Shown here in pieces: positions 34,571 through 46,449 of a stretch of 64,000 nucleotides of DNA. The notes beneath the pieces are model-generated. The model saw nothing but the letters and a program-made list of their open reading frames with translations. It made no database searches and was not told the origin of the DNA. Within the stretch, counting starts at the first letter, position 1, and each line of letters starts with the position of its first letter. Position numbers and translations under genes: made by a program. This DNA comes from Hemileia vastatrix (Eukaryota; Basidiomycota; Pucciniomycetes; Pucciniales; Zaghouaniaceae), in contig JASXTE010000016.1 in assembly GCA_030280995.1 (NCBI GenBank), positions 22,191,501 to 22,255,500 on the forward strand. The letters run 5' to 3'.

Positions 34571-35043
34571 GTATTTAATAATTTAATTTTATACCTTTAT
34601 TTATTGTCAAGTAAACTTATTAGTTATACCTTTACACACTGAATACCTAAGATTATCAATCAACTACAGTCATTGTACAAATAGTTAGCGACTAGTACAA
34701 TTCTACTCTAAAGGATATATCTACCTGTCCCAGTGATTGATAGAAATGCATATTCAGTTTATGTATAAGCAATAATTGTTTAATGAGATATGAAATAAAG
34801 ATAAAAGAAACAAGAATGATCCGTCAGTATTGTTTGATGTAAAATAGGATAATTGGATGAGAACACAACTAATGGATCATCACTATATATACTCATATTC
34901 TACAAATACATACTTACAGATCGATATAGAAATAAATATATAAATATATAAACTATCAACATCTACACACAAATCATGGAGTAAGCACAAAGAGTAGATG
35001 CCACAATAATTGCTTCAACTATTAACATACTCTTCCTTCAACA
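34281..35043 (-). repeat. Copia-2 3' LTR (left)
   Basis: Runs from TATCAAAGATCC to CTTCCTTCAACA on the plus strand. Read on the minus strand it starts TGTTGAAGGAAG as many copia LTRs do, but ends TTGATA rather than CA. It carries two copies of an internal repeat (CCAGTAAACTTATTAGTTA..) and a long (TAA)n tract. Confidence 0.88.
34510..34570. repeat. (TAA)n microsatellite in the Copia-2 3' LTR
   Basis: About 19-20 uninterrupted TAA units. The matching place in the other LTR (about 49,248-49,268) has only about 6-7, so the tract changed length after insertion. Confidence 0.9.
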
Positions 35044-35053
35044 CCCCCCCTGT
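35044..35053 (-). promoter_or_regulatory. Copia-2 polypurine tract
   Basis: Minus strand reads ACAGGGGGGG immediately before the TGTTGAAGG start of the 3' LTR. Confidence 0.75.
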
Positions 35054-35059
35054 TTCATA

Positions 35060-36820
35060 CATGATTAAATTCAAAGAATTTTTGTCTTTATAAAAGTGGA
35101 TATGGGGCTGCTGTTTAGTGAACATGTCAGCTAAAATATCAGCTGTAGGACAATATTTAATGCAAAGTTCATTTCACCAAACCTTTTGTCACAGCCAATG
35201 ATAAGAATAATAGATATGCTTGGAACGTTCATTAATTTGTGCTTCTTTAGTCAGAAAGACTGCTCCTTCATTATCACAAAATAAGTCAGGAGCATTAATG
35301 CTTGATAGAAGAAGTGGCGGAGAAATATTTTCATTTAAGGAGAAAAAATGTTTTGATAACCAAATCATAATTTTTGCACAATCACACATAGCAATATATT
35401 CTGCTTCAGATTTAGACAGGGAGACTGATTTTTGACGACAACTTCTCCATGAAATAGGACCACCATTCAGTAGAATGGCATAGCCAGTGATAGAAAAGCA
35501 TGTAGCTTTTCAGTTAGCGTAATCAGAATCACTGAAAGATTTAAGAGTAACATCAGTAATATTCTTTGGGAACTTAATTCCAACATTCTTGTTGGTTACA
35601 ACATATTTCAAAAGCTTGAGAGCAATACGTTAATGAGATGGAGAGTGATTAGAATTGTATTTTGACAAGGCATTCAAGGCCTGACTAATATCTGGTCGAG
35701 TGGAAACAGAAAGATAATTGAGTGATCCAATTAGTTCTTGATAAGGATGATCCTTTCCATCCAATTCTTCATCAGGAGTAGGATCACTGAGAGAACAGGT
35801 AACTGGTAATAGGGTTGAAACTTGAACACAGCCAGCAACATCAAAACGCTTAGCTAGATCATCAATATATGATTCCTGGGTGAGAGAAACATAGCCATTT
35901 TGATAGGAAAGTTTAATGCTAAGATGATAAGTAGGATTATCTGTCCATTTAACTTTAAAGTGTTCACAAAGATTTTTATGAAAAATTTGAATTCAAGAGG
36001 TTGAGTCAGAAAACACCAGACCATCATCAATGTGCAGATGAACAAAAATAAAATCAACTTTATCATGAAAGATAAACAAAGATTCATCCCCTACAGCTCC
36101 CACAAAATTTAGTTTTGTCATAATGTCAACAAAGTGTTCTTTCCATTGTCTGGGTGCCTGCTGTGTACCATAAAGAGATTTACGTAGTTTCCAAACCTTG
36201 TCTTTTACACCAATCTCATAGCCCTTGACCTGAGTAAAATAAACATCATCCTTCATTACTCCATGAAGAAAAGCTGTTGAAAAATAAAATTGTGAAATAA
36301 ACCAGTTTTTGGCTGCCGCAAGAGATACAAGTAGTCTAAATGTTTTGGTCCTTCCCACAGATGCATATGTCTCCCCATAATCTATATCAGCTTTTTGAAG
36401 ATTTCCAAGTTCAACCCACCTAGCTTTATACCTAGTTACATGACCTAATTCATCTCTTTTCTTAGTAAGAACCCAGGTACCTCCAATGACTTTCATATTT
36501 TTTGTCTTATTTACAAGATCACCAACTTGATTTTTGCACAGAGATTCAAACTCTTCATCCAGTGCTTCTTTCCATAGTGCAGCTTCAGAACTATTTAATG
36601 CTTGCTTATAAGTCGGGTTATCAGGTGTAAAAGAAGCAGAAAATCCATAGTATGAAGGCATTTTTCTGTTACAAACAGGTCTTCCATCATGTGTTTGCAT
36701 ATCAGGTATATCACTTTCACTTTCATCACTAGGCTGATTATCAGTAGGTGGCTCAGGAGTATGACGTTGCAAGGTAAGTTTAAGACGTCGCTGTGGAATA
36801 GCATGTGATTCACCAATGCT
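35060..36820 (-). pseudogene. Copia-2 reverse transcriptase and RNase H
   Basis: The frame from 36,772 to 35,993 is a copia-type RT (RVT_2): WKEALDEEFESL, GTWVLTKKRDELGHVTRYKA, LHGVMKDDVYFTQVKGYE, KLRKSLYGTQQAPRQW and HIDDG (catalytic motif, usually YVDD). The thumb continues in another frame (36,087-35,854). RNase H ends in CDNEGAVFLTKEAQINERSK (35,389-35,189). The C-terminal tail with ADILADMFTK reaches about 35,060 after a TAG. At least three frame breaks. Confidence 0.88.
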
Positions 36821-36825
36821 ATCAT

Positions 36826-38325
36826 TGTTAGGATGAGGTCAAGTAAAAACACGTAAACTAGCTTGAATGGTCAGTTTTCTAGAAGATTTCAATGGTCCTA
36901 TATGAATACTGTAGTATGAATCCAACAAGTAGTAAAATATAATCAAAAATAAAGGTCTCAGTAATATAATTCTCACTATTTTTATATATGGCTTACAATC
37001 TTTTTAGTTGGTAGAAAAATAGATTTTATAATTCAGATACTATTCAAACTTCTTATAAAAGTACTAATTGATATGTATTGTAATTTATTTGGTTATATTG
37101 GTTAAATTGTAAATGATAAAGAATGAAGAAATACAACCAAAAACCCTCGTCCTTTTATACACAATTAGTTCCCCAATGATTCCCTTGATGTACCACCCAA
37201 TACACATTTAATGATGCCTCTAAACAGCTAATAGACATTCCCATAAAAATTTCCAGTAATACATGACATAATTAGAAGAGTAACAACCGCCAAAATCCTG
37301 TATTAATAAGGAAAATCCATCAAAATTAAGAAATAAGATAAAAAGAGAATATATGCGTAATAAACAATAATATAAAAGTCTAAAGGGAATTTTTAAGGTT
37401 AAAAATAGCTTAATAATAAGGGAGATTCACTGCAGAAATAATGGGGCTAATCCTGACATTATACTACGTGAAATTCCCATTCAAAAATACCCAATATTGA
37501 CTGAGAAACCACCCAAAAACTCAAAAAAGAGTGTGAGATGTGGGGTAACTACATGCAGTCCTTGGCAGGTGCTTGCACGGGTAAATCCTTGACTAAATTT
37601 AGGCGAATTTAAGCATGGTGATAAAATAAGATTTGAAGAGTAAAGTTATTAATGAAATTAGTGCATATAAACAAGGTCAATGCATTATTAATTAAGCTAG
37701 GACACTAAATAAGTGCCTGTCGCCTATTTTAGTGTGTTTTCCCACAGTGGGTGTAGAATGTGGGGTAATTATAGTGTGAAAAAGCTAACTTTACTAAAAA
37801 TGAAGCTATTCACACGGGAAAAAAGCAGGCAGTATGTGGCCAGTACACAGAAGCCATTTCTGGCATAAAAAACACCAAATTTGAAAAGTGTTATTTTTAT
37901 GCATTTAAATAGCCAAATAAATAGTCCTAAATGAGACAAATTGATCTGTCAAAGCGCATCTTTGATATTCTCAAATTTATGGCGCATATAGTCAACTTTT
38001 AAGTGAAATAAAGCGCATTTCTTGTTTTTTGCATAAAATAGTGAAAATAACAGCTTTAAGTGTACTTAAAAACTATGTAGCCTTATACTTAAGGTTCTTA
38101 AGATTACCCTAACACATTCCAGCTTAATATTAAGTACATAAGACTTATAAAAGTTGGATATATGCGTGTATAATAGGTCTTATAATGTCATATTTTGTAT
38201 ATTATCATAATTTTACTTATGTATACTGTTTGCGTACTCTTAATTATTATTCCCATGTATAGTTCATGTGTTTAAAATAACTTATAAGTACTTTTTACTT
38301 AGTCCTGGGGATATACAGGCTGACA
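36826..38325 (-). repeat. Ty3-2 3' LTR (left)
   Basis: Plus strand begins TGTTAGGATGAGGTCAAG and ends CAGGCTGACA; the partner LTR starts TGTCAGGCTGATGTCAAG. Read on the minus strand the LTR starts TGTCAGCCTGTATATCCCC, a start also seen in the LTR at 52,537. Contains several AAAGCGCA motifs. Confidence 0.92.
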
Positions 38326-38336
38326 CTGGCCCACCC
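38326..38336 (-). promoter_or_regulatory. Ty3-2 polypurine tract candidate
   Basis: Minus strand reads GGGTGGGCCAG directly before the LTR start. G-rich but interrupted by CC, so a weak match. Confidence 0.4.
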
Positions 38337-38506
38337 AAAAAAACAATAAAAAAAATGATAAGTTGTACATTTTCCTTTATTTATTTGTTTAATTTCAGGT
38401 ATTCAGATTAATTCTGTAGCATTAAAGACTATACTTGAAAGAAATAAAACATAATAAAATATGATGAGTACTGGTTTTTTAACCCCTCAGCTGGATGAAC
38501 AAAAAT

Positions 38507-39604
38507 TTATTTCTGTTTAAATTTTTTAAGAAGGGTGGATAAATTAGAAATTTCTTTTTCAGGTATCCATTTATCAAATTCATTTGATTTCCCTTTAACT
38601 CTTAATAAATACTCAGTTCCTTTTTCTTTAGTAAGGATTCGTTTCTTGAGTATTTTTTCAATCTCTTCTTTTTCCACAATTTCTTCAGGTTTCTTTTTAG
38701 GCCTTCCCCTTCTTTTTTGAAAGAAGTCAGGATCATTTTCATGGTAAGGTTTCAATAATGAGATCGGGAAAACTGGATGTTTCCTATCATATGGAGCATA
38801 TAATATGACTTCCACTGCATTATTACCAACCATTTTACTTACTACAAAAGGTCCTACAAAGGGATCCTTTAATTTAACATTACCTTGTAAGTTAAAATGT
38901 AGTGTTGATATAAGGACTTCATCTCCCTTTTTGAATTCAAATTCTTTATGAGATTTATCCCACCTTTTATTTTCATATTCAAAAGCTTTTTGGATGCATT
39001 CTTCTGCATGCTTTCTACACATTTGTTGCATATGAATAAAGGATTTAGTGCCAGGGTGTATATCTAACCTTGGTATTTTATTTAAATGATTTACTGGGGT
39101 ATTTGGCACATATCCCAGCCAGAGTTCAAATGGTTTCTTCTCTGTTACAGAATGAGTTGTGCTGTTATAAGCAAATTCAAGGCCAGGAATTAATTTTACC
39201 CAGTCATGTGTGAATTTCTCATTGTCTTTGTATTCTAATCCAAAGGCACAATATCTTCTGATCATGTCTTCAAGAGTTTGTATCGTTCTCTCAGAAAGCC
39301 CATCAGTTTGTTGATGGTGTGCTGTAGACAATTTCAATTGACAACCTGATACTTCCATCAAAGATGTCCAGAACTCTGAAGTGAATTTAGGGTCTCTGTC
39401 AGAGATTATGGCTTTAGGGAAATCAGAAGTATTCATCATCTGAGTCCACCATAGTTGTGCCAAGTCTTTTGCAGATACCTCTTTATGGGTAGGGATAAAT
39501 TTACACATTTTTGTTAATCTATCTACTATTACCCAGCAAGAATTGAAACTTTTTTTCCTGCTAATGGCAAGCCAGTTACAAAATCCATGTTTATATTTTC
39601 CCAT
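38507..39604 (-). pseudogene. Ty3-2 integrase core and C-terminus
   Basis: A 365-codon frame with the complete catalytic triad: Asp 28 (VDRLTK), Asp 69 (IISDRDPKF) and Glu 105 (LSERTIQ), i.e. D-D-35-E. Later come a GPF-type module (DPFVGPFVVSKMVGNNAVEV), HPVFPISLLKPY and a basic stretch (KRRGRPKKK). The tail with WIPEKEISN may be a reduced chromodomain-like end. It overlaps the upstream RT-RNase H frame, separated by a single indel near 39,560. Confidence 0.9.
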
Positions 39605-40551
39605 GGAGCTTTTGGCTGCTCTATTGGTTGTAAAAACCCAGCTCTCTTCCCAGTTAATCTTTTAGATTTCTGACAAGATTCACATGTTTCAATGTATTTT
39701 TGTACATCTTCTTTCATGTTTATCCACCAGACTGTATTCTTAACTCTAGTTAATGTTTTGTTAAAGTCAAAATGACCAGCTAAGATGTCATCATGACAAG
39801 TACTTAACAATAACTCTTTCATAGAAGGTGGTATCACTATTACATTACTTAACTTTTTCCTGTAATATATATATCCATCTTCAATTGACAGTTTACCTTT
39901 TTCCAATGCATTTCTATACTTTGGAGGCAAGGTTTTAATTAACGCACTCATGGAGGCATTAGTTGGATCATTTAGAATGGTAGATATTTTAGTCAAATAT
40001 TTATCAGATGAATAATTTTTCAACATAGTTTGCATAAATTCTTCCTCTAAATCCACTATATAAATCCCAAATATATGTATAACCTCATTTTCAGGTACAT
40101 AAGCTGGGTTGTCAGCATCATTTGGAAAAGGACTTCTGGATAATAAATCCACATTAGAATGCAATGTTCCTGCTCTGTGCATGATTGTCATTCTTCCTCT
40201 GTACTCTTGTACAGCTAGTTGCCATCTAAACATGTTCCTATCAGGGGTTTTCATGTTTAGTAATGATTTTACTTCACTGAAATCTGTTATAAGTTCAAAC
40301 TTCTGGTCTTCCAGATAGTAATGAAGTTTCTCCAAATCCCACACCACAGATAAACATTCTAGCTGTATGGCACCATACCTTAATTCTGTTTTTCTTAAGG
40401 TTCTGGATATATAACATATAACTACTTCAGGTAATTTTCCATTTACTATCTGTTTCTTCTGTAAAGCAGCACCTAAACCTATGAAGCTTGCATCAGTGTA
40501 CAAGATAAACGTTAGGGTGAGATATTGCAGTCCCAATATTGGAGCTGACAT
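39529..40551 (-). pseudogene. Ty3-2 RNase H and integrase zinc domain
   Basis: A 340-codon frame: RNase H starts FILYTDASFIGLGAALQ (first catalytic Asp) and includes RKTELRYGAIQLECLSVVW. An integrase zinc finger follows: CHDDILAGHFDFNKTL, then WINMKEDVQKYIETCESCQK (HHCC). Ends by frameshift at the start of the integrase core (NMDFVTGLPLAGKK). Confidence 0.9.
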
Positions 40552-40619
40552 TAAACATTCCTTTAATTTATTAAAGGCTTGTTGTCTTTCATTATTCCAA
40601 ATGAAAGCTTCATTTTTCC

Positions 40620-41262
40620 TTATTTATGTTGTTAAAGGAGCTGCAATGAATTGGTATTTTTTAATGTACTGTCTGTAATATCCACACATACCCAAAAAAC
40701 TTTGAACATCTTTTACATTTTTAGGTACACCAATGTTTTTAATTGCTGCCACCTTATTCTGGTCAACACAAATTTGTAATCCAGATACAACGTGTCCAAG
40801 TACTTTCAAGGATTGAAATCCAAACTTACATTTCTTTAATGCAATTGTCATTTTTATTTCATCCATCTTTTGAAAGACTCTTTCCAGGTGATTTAAATGT
40901 TCATCATATGTTTTTGAAAACACTATGATGTCATCAATATAGACCAAAAGCCATCCTTCAACCATTTCCTGATGGAAAACACTATCCATTAATTTTTGGA
41001 AGACTGAAGGAGAACTTTTTAGGCCAAATGGCATTCTCACATACTTAAATATACCCATATTTGTGGTTATTAATAAGTAATTTTGAGAATTCTTTTCTAC
41101 AGGAATCTGGTGGTAATCCTTGTTTCCATCCAGACAGGAAATATATTTTGCTCCTTGTAAGGTAGCATGGATAGAAGCTATCCTTGGTAGAGGGTAAATA
41201 TCATCTACAGTGTATGTATTCAGAGATCTATAATCACCGCATAATCTTGCCTTATCCTTTTA
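40620..41262 (-). pseudogene. Ty3-2 reverse transcriptase
   Basis: Palm and fingers with LCGDYRSLNTYTVDDIYPLP, MGIFKYVRMPFGLKSSPSVF and VYIDDIIVFSKTYDEHLNHL, so the YIDD catalytic motif is intact. A TAA at 41,260-41,262 interrupts the fingers and another break at about 40,624 separates RNase H. Confidence 0.9.
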
Positions 41263-42432
41263 ATAAGAGATCAATACTGGTGAAATGACACAATACTTTG
41301 GTGTTGTGTCCACTTTTTCAAAAATACCCATTTCTAACAACCTTTTTATGTTGTCTTCAATATCTTTCCTTTTTGCAGGAGAAGCTGGGTAAGGTTTCTT
41401 TTTCAAGCTGCCAGGAATATTATCCAAATCACAACTTAAAGAGATTTTCATCTCATGGTCTTTGACCAATCCTAGTTCATTTAAACCATGAGCAAATGCC
41501 ATAGGATATGACTTGATCAATCTCAAAATATTTTCCTCTTTAATTTTTGAGAGTTGAGGACTGAAAGAGGCCTTTTGGATTTCATTATCCAATTCAAACA
41601 TTTTAGTGGTGGTTCTTTCACCTTGCAGTTGTTTTTCTCTAGGAGAAATGACATACACTGAGTTTTCAGAACATAGTTTAAATTTTCTCTTACCATTCAC
41701 ACCTATAGTGAAGCAACTGTTTGCAGGATCTAGTTTAATGCCAAATTTTTTCAATAAATTATTGCCAATATTAAACCAATCACTACAATTTTTATTATCC
41801 ATTACTACAAATTCACACACTGGTAAAAAATATCCATTACTATACTTAAAGAATACAGCAGTTTTGTATTTGCCAATTGGATTTAATACTGAACCAAAAC
41901 CTCTCCAGTTCTTTGTTTGAACAGGTGCTAGTTTTTCCTGGTACTTACTATCAAGTTTCATTAATGTCTTAATTGAAACTACACTACCTGCAGCCCCAGT
42001 GTCAAGAATGGCATTCAATTCTTTTCCACATATGGTAACAGGCGCTCTGATAGGTGTTATTTTGTAAGTATCATGTGTTACATCTTTAATTATTTCAGCT
42101 TCTTTAATGGAAGTTAAAGATGTGTCTGTATGAGGTATAGCATCATTCAGGAACATAATATCCTGTTCTAATACAAATATTTCATGTTCATCATCACTGT
42201 AAGATATGTTACTTTTGCAATCCTCACTGGATTCCACATTCTCAACTTCATGATTACTGGGTTCAGAATTCTGTGAGGTTTCAATAACATTTATTCTTTT
42301 CTTACTGGTGTGATCCTTTACCAAAGGTTCATTAAATTTGTAACAATTGTTATTCTCCTGTCTCTTACGGACAAGGGGAGATGAAGGTTTTTTCTTCTCC
42401 ACTGGCAATTTACTTGTAGTAGGTTTTACCAC
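41260..42432 (-). pseudogene. Ty3-2 nucleocapsid end, protease and RT start
   Basis: A 390-codon frame. A decayed zinc knuckle CYKFNEPLVKDHTS (the relative in Ty3-3 reads CFKCNKPWKKGHVC) precedes an acidic linker and an aspartic protease with ILDTGAAGSVVS. The RT N-terminus follows (LVKDHEMKISLSCDLDNIP, KKKPYPASPAKRKDIEDNI). Confidence 0.88.
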
Positions 42433-42555
42433 GTCAACACTTTGTCTGTAATTGTTATACTTGGTTTCATACTTGTGGTTTAAAAATATCTCATTGCATA
42501 TATTAATGAATCCAGAGGTATCTCTGATTGTTTCAGTTCTAGCTACAATAATTTC

Positions 42556-43694
42556 TCAAACTGATATAGGCAACTTGTATATTATCTTTTCTTTCCACTC
42601 TTCATAATCCATTTTTGGATCCATGGCTTTCATGATTTTTATTAAATTCATTAAAAATACCATGGTTTTATCTCCAGCATTTGTATTATATCTGGCTTTT
42701 TCATACAATCTTTGTTGAGTGATTCTAAATTTTGGGCCACCAAATTGCCTTTCAATTAGTGCCTTCCATTCATTCCAGGAGTAATTAATTCCCTCACTCA
42801 ATACAGATTCAAACCATAATAAGGCCACATCTGTAAATAAAGATATTAACTTTGAAGTAATTTCTTCATCAGGTAATTTGTATGAAAATTTTAAGTTATC
42901 AATTCTTTGTATGAATTGATGCCAATCAGATTTTGAATCCCCGTCAAAAGAAGGGTACTGATCTAACTTAGGCAAGCTCTTTTGGTTAGTTCTTGCTTCC
43001 CTAACCTGAGGAATATTCAGTAATTCACTTACTTTGGAAAGATGATCATTTATTTCATCTTTTACTGATTTACTGTTCTCAGAGCCCATGACACTATGTT
43101 CATGTTCCATCATTGGTGTTTCATTTGCGTGTTTCATGAAAACAGGTACTCTTTCCACATAAGAGGTATTATCTTTTACTTTCTCATTATTTTTCAAAAT
43201 TTTTTCTACTTCAATTTCTACTCTTTTTAACCTATCTTTTATTACAGGTACATGATTCAAGGTATCATTTTTATTTGAAAAGATAATTTAACATGTCCCT
43301 CAATGGTAGCCATAACATTCTGAGTATGTTCCAATTTACTTTCAAAATTTCTAATCTCAGAATTCAATCTTTTATTCTCATTGATTAATTCATCATTTGA
43401 ATTTTCAATAATTTTTAATTTATTGGCTGTAGTACTCAATGATTGTGTTATCTGTAATAATACATTTTCTGTATTATTGTTTGACTCTTTTGAGAACTCC
43501 TCCAATTTTTCAATTCTCAATAATAATTTACTTATTATTTTTGATTCCATTGGATTCTCTTTCAAAAAATATTCTATTTTTTCTGTGTCCAACTCAGAAG
43601 ACTCATCATTTGATTCCATTTTTATATTAATAGCATTATCCTGGTGATCAATAAAACTATTTACATTGTCCTCATGTAAAGGAAAGTTTAACAT
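42556..43694 (-). pseudogene. Ty3-2 Gag
   Basis: 43,694-43,257 is a coiled-coil, Asn/Glu/Lys-rich N-terminal part; 43,260-42,556, one frame away, is the capsid-like part with LDQYPSFDGDSKSDWHQF, WKALIERQFGGPKF and MDPKMDYEEWKEKIIYKLP. The two join by an indel at about 43,258. Capsid motifs closely match Ty3-3 Gag (LVHYPTFDGDSSSDWQQF). A TGA follows at the end of the second part. Confidence 0.88.
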
Positions 43695-43790
43695 ATTTTT
43701 TTCAAATTAATAATCTTTTAAATCATTATCAATAATATCCAATATTTCCTTATCAATCTCATTACCTATAAGTAATTCATTGTCAGGTTG

Positions 43791-44357
43791 TTACAATTGA
43801 TTATGAGGAGTTGGATGACTTACCAAGGTCTTATCCCACTTCCCCTGCCTCTCCTTGCCTTTCCCCTGTAAGGGTGACTTCTGGAGCCCTTCTGTTGAGG
43901 ATTGTTGTAATTTTGGGCGTACCAATCCCATTCCCATTTGCTTACTGTAATTTTTTGATCCTTCTCTTGGGCTGGAGGTGTTGCTATGGAATTGGTGGGT
44001 GCTACTGTTTGTGGTTGAGCCATTATGTCTTCTAGAGCTTGGTTGACTTCTATGAAACCTTGAGCTGCTCTTTTCTCCAGGTTGTTGATATGGTACACTA
44101 TGTTGTTGACTCTTATTGTCAAGGTGTTGAATAGGGTGGATAGGGAGTGAATATGTTCTTGTAATGTATGTTTTACTTTCTTTATTGAAACTTGCTTTAA
44201 AAGCCTTTCCCTTTCCTCCAGAGACATTAGCAGAGTGTTGTTTATTATGGGAGAGTCCTGGGCCTCCATTTGAATGTCCTGTAACAGGTCTTTCAGCTTT
44301 AGGTCTTAATTTATAAGGTTTTGTCTTATTACTTACAATGCCATTCTTGTCACACAT
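43791..44357 (-). CDS. Ty3-2 upstream overlapping reading frames (ORF-A and ORF-B)
   Basis: Two long open frames overlap on the minus strand ahead of Gag. ORF-A, 44,357-43,791 (188 codons), is basic and Ser/His/Gln-rich; ORF-B, 44,269-43,820 (149 codons), is in the +1 frame. ORF-B encodes a predicted coiled coil (VKHTLQEHIHSLSTLFNTLT) followed by VSKWEWDWYAQNYNNP and HPYRGKARRGRG. Ty3-3 has a matching coiled coil with VSKWQWDW in the same relative frame. ORF-A shares its frame with the first part of Gag. Whether ORF-B is expressed by frameshift, internal start or splicing is unknown. Confidence 0.55.
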   Translation of the reverse strand: MCDKNGIVSNKTKPYKLRPKAERPVTGHSNGGPGLSHNKQHSANVSGGKGKAFKASFNKESKTYITRTYSLPIHPIQHLDNKSQQHSVPYQQPGEKSSSRFHRSQPSSRRHNGSTTNSSTHQFHSNTSSPREGSKNYSKQMGMGLVRPKLQQSSTEGLQKSPLQGKGKERQGKWDKTLVSHPTPHNQL

Positions 44358-44929
44358 TTTTACGTGAAATTTCTTCTAAAGAATTGAAAGTTTATATATG
44401 AAAACTTCAAAATGAGTTTTATCGGTATTTATCAATACCACTGAAGACAATTTTATTGCTTACTTATTGGTATGAAGTGAATTTCTAAGTGCCAAAAGTC
44501 AAATATGCTTTTTAAGTGGTCACTTGATTTAACTGGTCTACAGTATGTAGCCGTGTTTTTATATTTAAAAAGAAAACAACTGTTAGTAAGGTTCTTTTCA
44601 AATATAAATGAATTTTACAAACCAATAGAAAGGGATTAAAAGTCCTGCTAAAAGAAAACAATTAATCAGTTTAATTGGTTATCATCTGCAAAGCTCACAA
44701 ATTTAATTGGTCTATTGACAGACTCCCACTAAGAGCAATTATAGGTTAAATTAGTGGTAAAATTGTTGATTCAATATCACAATTTAATTATATAACAGGG
44801 CTTCTTTTTCTGAAATCACTATATAAGTGACCCCAACCTGTTGTAATTATCCAAATATTTCTATAGGGATTTTATTTACGTGTACCTTCTTTGAAATTTT
44901 TACTTACTGGATTATAACAGAATTCTTGA
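44358..44929 (-). other. Ty3-2 leader
   Basis: About 570 bp between the primer site and the first open frame. AT-rich; I see no hairpin or repeat to report. Confidence 0.5.
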
Positions 44930-44943
44930 GGAAAGGTCCCCAA
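44930..44943 (-). promoter_or_regulatory. Ty3-2 primer-binding-site candidate
   Basis: Minus strand TTGGGGACCTTTCC begins one base after the 5' LTR. Ty3-3 has TTGGGAACCTTTCC at the same place, so the site is conserved between the two. Confidence 0.65.
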
Positions 44944-44944
44944 T

Positions 44945-46444
44945 TGTCAGGCTGATGTCAAGTAAAAAGAGGTGAACTAGCTTGAATGGTCAGTTTTCTA
45001 GAATATTTTAATGGTCCTATATGAATACTGTTGTTTAAATCCAACAAGTAGTAAAATATAATCAAAAATAAAGGTCTCAGTAATATAATTCTCACTATTT
45101 TTATATATGGCTTACAATCTTTTTAGTTGGTAGAAAAATAGATTTTAAATTCAGATACTATTCAAAAGTCTTATAAAAGTACTAATTGATATGTATTGTA
45201 ATTTATTTGGTTATATTGGTTAAATTGTAAATGATAAAAAATGAAGAAATACAACCAAAAACCCTCCTCCTTTTATACACAATGAGTTCCCCAATGATTC
45301 CCTTGATGTACCACCCAATACACAGTTAATGACGCCTCTAAACAACTAATAGACATTCCCATAAATATTCCTAGTAATACATGACATAATTAGAAGAGTA
45401 ACAACCGCCAAAATCCTGTATCAATAAGGAAAATCCATCAAAATTAAGAAATAAGATAAAAAGAGAATATATGCGTAATAAACAATAATATAAAAGTCTA
45501 AAGGGGAATTTTTAAGGTTAATAAAAGATTAATAATAAGGGAGATTCACTGTAGAAATAATGGGGCTAATCCTGACATTACACTATGTGAAATTCCCATT
45601 CAAAAATACCCAATATTGACTGAGAAACCACCCAAAAACTCAAAAAAGAGCGTGAGATGTGGGGTAACTACATACAGTCCTTGGCAGGCGCTTGCACAGG
45701 TAAATCCTTGACTAAATTTAGGTGAATTTAAGCATGGTGATTAAATAAGATTCCAAGAGTAAGGTTATTAATGAAATTAGTGCATATAAACAAGGTCAAT
45801 GCATTATTAATTAAGCTAGGACACTAAATAAGCGCCTGTTGCCTATTTTAGTGTGTTTCCCCACAGTGGGCATAGAATGTGGGGTAATTATAGTGTCAAA
45901 AAGCTAACTTTGCTAAAAATGAAGCTATTCACATGGGAAAAAAGCAGGCAGTATGTAGCCAGTACACAGAAGCCATTTCTGGCATAAAAAACACCAAATT
46001 TGAAAAGTGTTATTTTTATGCATTTAAATAGCCAAATAAATAGTCCTAAATGAGACAAATTGATCTTTCAAAGCGCATTTTTGATATTCTCAAATTTATG
46101 GCGCATATAGTCAACTTTTAATTGAAATAAAGCGCATTTCTTGTTTTTTGCATAAGTCAGAGAAAATAACAGCTTTAAGTGTACTTAAAAATTATGTAGA
46201 CTTATACTTAAGGTTCTTAATATTAACCTAACATATTCCAACTTAGTATTAAGTACATAAGACTTATAAAAGTTGGATATATGCATGTATATAAGGTGTT
46301 ATAATGTCATATTTTGTATATTATCATAATTTTACTTATGTATACTGTTTGTGTACTCTTAATTATTATTCCCATGTATAGTTCATGTGTTTAAAATAAC
46401 TTATAAGTACTTTTTACTCAGCCCTGGGGATATACTGGCTGAAA
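44945..46444 (-). repeat. Ty3-2 5' LTR (right)
   Basis: 1500 bp, same length as the left copy and aligned from TGTCAGGCTGATG to CTGGCTGAAA; the last bases (TGAAA versus TGACA) carry a point change. Confidence 0.92.
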
Positions 46445-46449
46445 ATCAT

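Larger units (their letters stand above)
36826..46444 (-). mobile_element. Ty3-2: Ty3/gypsy retrotransposon nested in Copia-2
   Basis: Two 1500-bp LTRs bound the element. Identical ATCAT pentamers (36,821-36,825 and 46,445-46,449) flank it, a perfect target duplication. Gag-protease-RT-RNase H-integrase lies on the minus strand, with stops at about one per kilobase. It sits in the copia gene between integrase and RT. Confidence 0.95.
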